From NCBI RefSeq assembly GCF_003626655.1, contig NZ_RBAN01000001.1, positions 1,550,001 through 1,614,000 of the forward strand: a stretch of 64,000 nt of DNA, given 5' to 3'. The translations under genes were made by a program, and so were the position numbers. How positions within the stretch are numbered: position 1 is the stretch's first letter; the number at the start of each line of letters is the position of its first letter. Source of the stretch: Micromonospora costi. GTDB lineage: Bacteria; Actinomycetota; Actinomycetes; Mycobacteriales; Micromonosporaceae. Below the pieces are notes generated by a model. That model saw only the letters and a list, made by a program, of their open reading frames with translations, had not been told where the DNA came from and made no database searches. Below, piece by piece: positions 62,281-64,000 of this stretch.

Positions 62281-63149
62281 CGGCCGAGCCCCGCTTCACG
62301 CCGGGCGCCGGGCATCCGGGGCCGGCGCAACCCGACGAGCTCGCGCTGGTGGTGGCCGGACGCAGGCTCCTGCTCGGCCCGGACGGGCGGTTCCTCCGCG
62401 TTGCCGACCTGCCGCCGGACACCGCCTGGCTGCCGCTGGGCACGCTCGACGGCGTGCCGGCCTGGGTCGCCTCCGTCGAGGACGCACTCCCGGCCGGCAC
62501 GGACGACGCCGGGCAGCGGGACGTCGGCACACCGGGCCGCTGGGTGAGCTGGCGAACGGTCGCCGCCGAGCTGCCCGAGCCGTACGCCGCGCTCGCCGGG
62601 CGCGCGCTGCAGGTGGTGACGTGGCGGCACAGCCACCGCTGGTGCGGCGCCTGCCGGGCTGAGCTGACCGACGTGCCGGGTGAGTCGGCCCGCCGCTGCC
62701 CCGAGTGCGACCTCTACGTGCCGATGCAGCTGTCCCCCGCGGTGCTGGTCGCGATCACCCGGCCCGGGCCCGCCGGCCGCCCCGACGAGCTGCTGCTGGT
62801 CCGGCACTCGTACGGGCCGACGCAGCTGTGGGCGCTGGTCGCCGGGTTCGTGGAGGGAGGCGAGACCCTCGAGGCGGCCGTGCACCGGGAGGTCGGCGAG
62901 GAGGTCGGGCTGACCGTGCGTGACCTCGCGTACTTCGGCAGCCAGCCGTGGGCGATGTCCGGCCCGGGAGTGCTGCTCGCCGGCTTCACCGCGGCGGCCG
63001 CCGACCCGGCCGCCGAGCCGGTGGTCGACGGCCGGGAGCTGGTGCAGGCGAGGTGGTTTCCCCTCGACGCGCTGCCGGCGGAGCTTCCGCCCGCGTACTC
63101 CCTCTCCCGCTGGCTGATCGACGCGAGCGCGGCCCGCGCGCGGCCCTGA
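62277..63149 (+). CDS. nudC: NAD+ diphosphatase / NAD-cap decapping enzyme (NudC-like)
   Basis: Encodes 290 residues. The zinc ribbon WCGACRAE..RCPECDLY sits at about residues 125-145, the Nudix box GFVEGGETLEAAVHREVGEE at about 185-205 matches the classic pattern, and FGSQPWAMSGPGVLLAGF is the SQPW signature of NudC (here with Met-Ser instead of Pro-Phe-Pro). It hydrolyses NAD(H) and removes NAD caps from RNA. GTG at 62277 is coupled to the lipoprotein by GTGA. Confidence 0.92.
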   Translation: MTAEPRFTPGAGHPGPAQPDELALVVAGRRLLLGPDGRFLRVADLPPDTAWLPLGTLDGVPAWVASVEDALPAGTDDAGQRDVGTPGRWVSWRTVAAELPEPYAALAGRALQVVTWRHSHRWCGACRAELTDVPGESARRCPECDLYVPMQLSPAVLVAITRPGPAGRPDELLLVRHSYGPTQLWALVAGFVEGGETLEAAVHREVGEEVGLTVRDLAYFGSQPWAMSGPGVLLAGFTAAAADPAAEPVVDGRELVQARWFPLDALPAELPPAYSLSRWLIDASAARARP

Positions 63150-63196
63150 CCCGCGCGGGCGCGGCGCGGCCGGGCCCGCCCGGTGCCCGCCGTCGG

Positions 63197-64000
63197 TCAG
63201 AGCCCGAGCAGCGTGCGCAGGTGGCGCGGGGGCGGGCAGTCGTGGGCGAGCATCGCGTCGTGCCAGTCCCGCACCGACACACCGTCCGGCCGGGCCGCGG
63301 CGATCTCGGCGACCTCGCTGTAGCCCACGAAGTACGTGGAGAGCTGCGTGGAGGTCAGCAGGGCCCGCCGCCACTTGCCGGCCGCCTCGCCCTCCTCCTG
63401 GAACCCGCGCCCGGTCATGAGCGCCATCGCCTCGGCCTCGGGCAGGTCCTCGCAATGCACCAGCTGGTCCAGCAGCGCGTTGATGGTCATCCGCAGCTGC
63501 ATCTTGAGCTGCTGCAACCGCACCGGGAGGCCGCCGAAGCCGCGCCCGACCATCAGCTCCTCGGCGTAGACCGCCCAACCCTCGATGAACGGGCCGGACT
63601 CGGCGAGCGCCCGCACCCGGGTCCCCCCGACGTACCGGCGGGCGTGCGCGAGCTGGAGGAAGTGCCCCGGCATCGCCTCGTGCACGGTGAGGTTGCGGAT
63701 CATGTGGTCGTTGTACTCGCGGTAGAACGACTCCACCCGACTCGCCGGCCAGTCGGCGGGGGTCGGCGCGATGCAGTAGAACGTGGGCACGTCCGCGGTC
63801 TCCAGCGGGCCGGGCGCGTCGCAGTAGGCGACCGCCACGCCCCGCGCGAACTCGGGCATCTCCTGGATCACGCACGGGTCGCCCACCAGCGTGACGAGGT
63901 CGTGGGCGCGGACGAAGTCCGTCGTCTCGTCGAGGGTGATCGAGGCGAGGTCCACGATCGTGGCGTCGTCGGGGTGCTCGGCGGCGAGCAGGTCCAGCGC
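63197..64000 (-). CDS. DUF885 protein, 5' end outside window
   Basis: The frame is open to base 64000, so the N-terminal part is missing; 267 residues are seen. NLTVHEAMPGHFLQLAHAR carries the zinc-binding HExxxxH motif of DUF885, and ESGPFIEGWAVYAEELMV supplies the downstream Glu. The family is predicted to be zinc metallopeptidases, with unknown substrates. It ends at 63197, convergent with nudC. Confidence 0.9.
   Translation of the reverse strand, partial: ALDLLAAEHPDDATIVDLASITLDETTDFVRAHDLVTLVGDPCVIQEMPEFARGVAVAYCDAPGPLETADVPTFYCIAPTPADWPASRVESFYREYNDHMIRNLTVHEAMPGHFLQLAHARRYVGGTRVRALAESGPFIEGWAVYAEELMVGRGFGGLPVRLQQLKMQLRMTINALLDQLVHCEDLPEAEAMALMTGRGFQEEGEAAGKWRRALLTSTQLSTYFVGYSEVAEIAAARPDGVSVRDWHDAMLAHDCPPPRHLRTLLGL

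Overview
The window is a gene-dense, very GC-rich (by eye above 70 percent) chromosomal segment from an actinomycete, most likely Micromonosporaceae (Micromonospora-like). Coenzyme F420 synthesis (FbiB), mycothiol chemistry (Mca), a DUF4307 gene next to mca, a tRNA-Leu with the UAA anticodon (the bldA type), actinobacterial DUF501/DivIC/enolase clustering, a DUF3616-like gene and many leaderless genes all point this way. I see no prophage, insertion sequence, CRISPR array or secondary-metabolite cluster; almost everything is core or house-keeping chromosome.

Layout: 1-13 kb holds the end of fbiB, an ArsR-type regulator, a divergent hypothetical/NUDIX pair, a GDP-mannose pyrophosphorylase with a GT4 glycosyltransferase, then fatty/acyl-CoA genes (TIGR03089-like protein, acetoacetyl-CoA synthetase, hot-dog thioesterase, acyl-CoA dehydrogenase) and UDP-glucose dehydrogenase. 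13.5-18.5 kb is one giant zinc-ribbon membrane protein. 18.9-28 kb has purK-purE, a DUF255 thioredoxin-fold protein, a membrane GGDEF-EAL enzyme, mca with its small partner, a DUF4307 protein and greA. 28-33.3 kb is amino-acid and sulfur metabolism (ilvA, amidase, metB, HIT protein, msrA). 33.3-36 kb is the most unusual part: a structured leader RNA with an extended Shine-Dalgarno and a 12-codon micro-ORF before RNase Z, then about 1 kb of non-coding DNA with three 86-bp palindromic elements separated by short tandem repeats. 36-44.6 kb has a trypsin-like protease with PDZ domain, cystathionine beta-synthase, DUF1232, two coupled SGNH hydrolases, a thiolase and two tandem Bax-inhibitor-1-like genes. 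tRNA-Leu(UAA) lies at 44.7 kb. 44.8-54 kb has a polytopic GT-C-like protein, type II NADH dehydrogenase and a tightly overlapping DLH-UDG-DUF4129-MoxR-DUF58 operon. 54-58 kb has an LppU-like membrane protein, a PadR/DUF1700 pair, a LysE exporter and a Ppx/GppA phosphatase; 58-64 kb has argA, DUF501, divIC, enolase, a lipoprotein coupled to NudC and a partial DUF885 protein.

Two general patterns stand out. First, about fourteen start codons sit exactly 6-8 nt after a TANNNT -10 box with no Shine-Dalgarno, so these genes should be transcribed as leaderless mRNAs; two divergent pairs are packed into 23 and 39 bp. Second, convergent gene ends are separated by near-perfect hairpins that probably terminate both transcripts, and some of these belong to dispersed palindromic repeat families. 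Gene starts were chosen from family N-termini, Shine-Dalgarno position, -10 spacing and ATGA/GTGA overlaps; all functional calls are from reading the translated sequence, with no database search.
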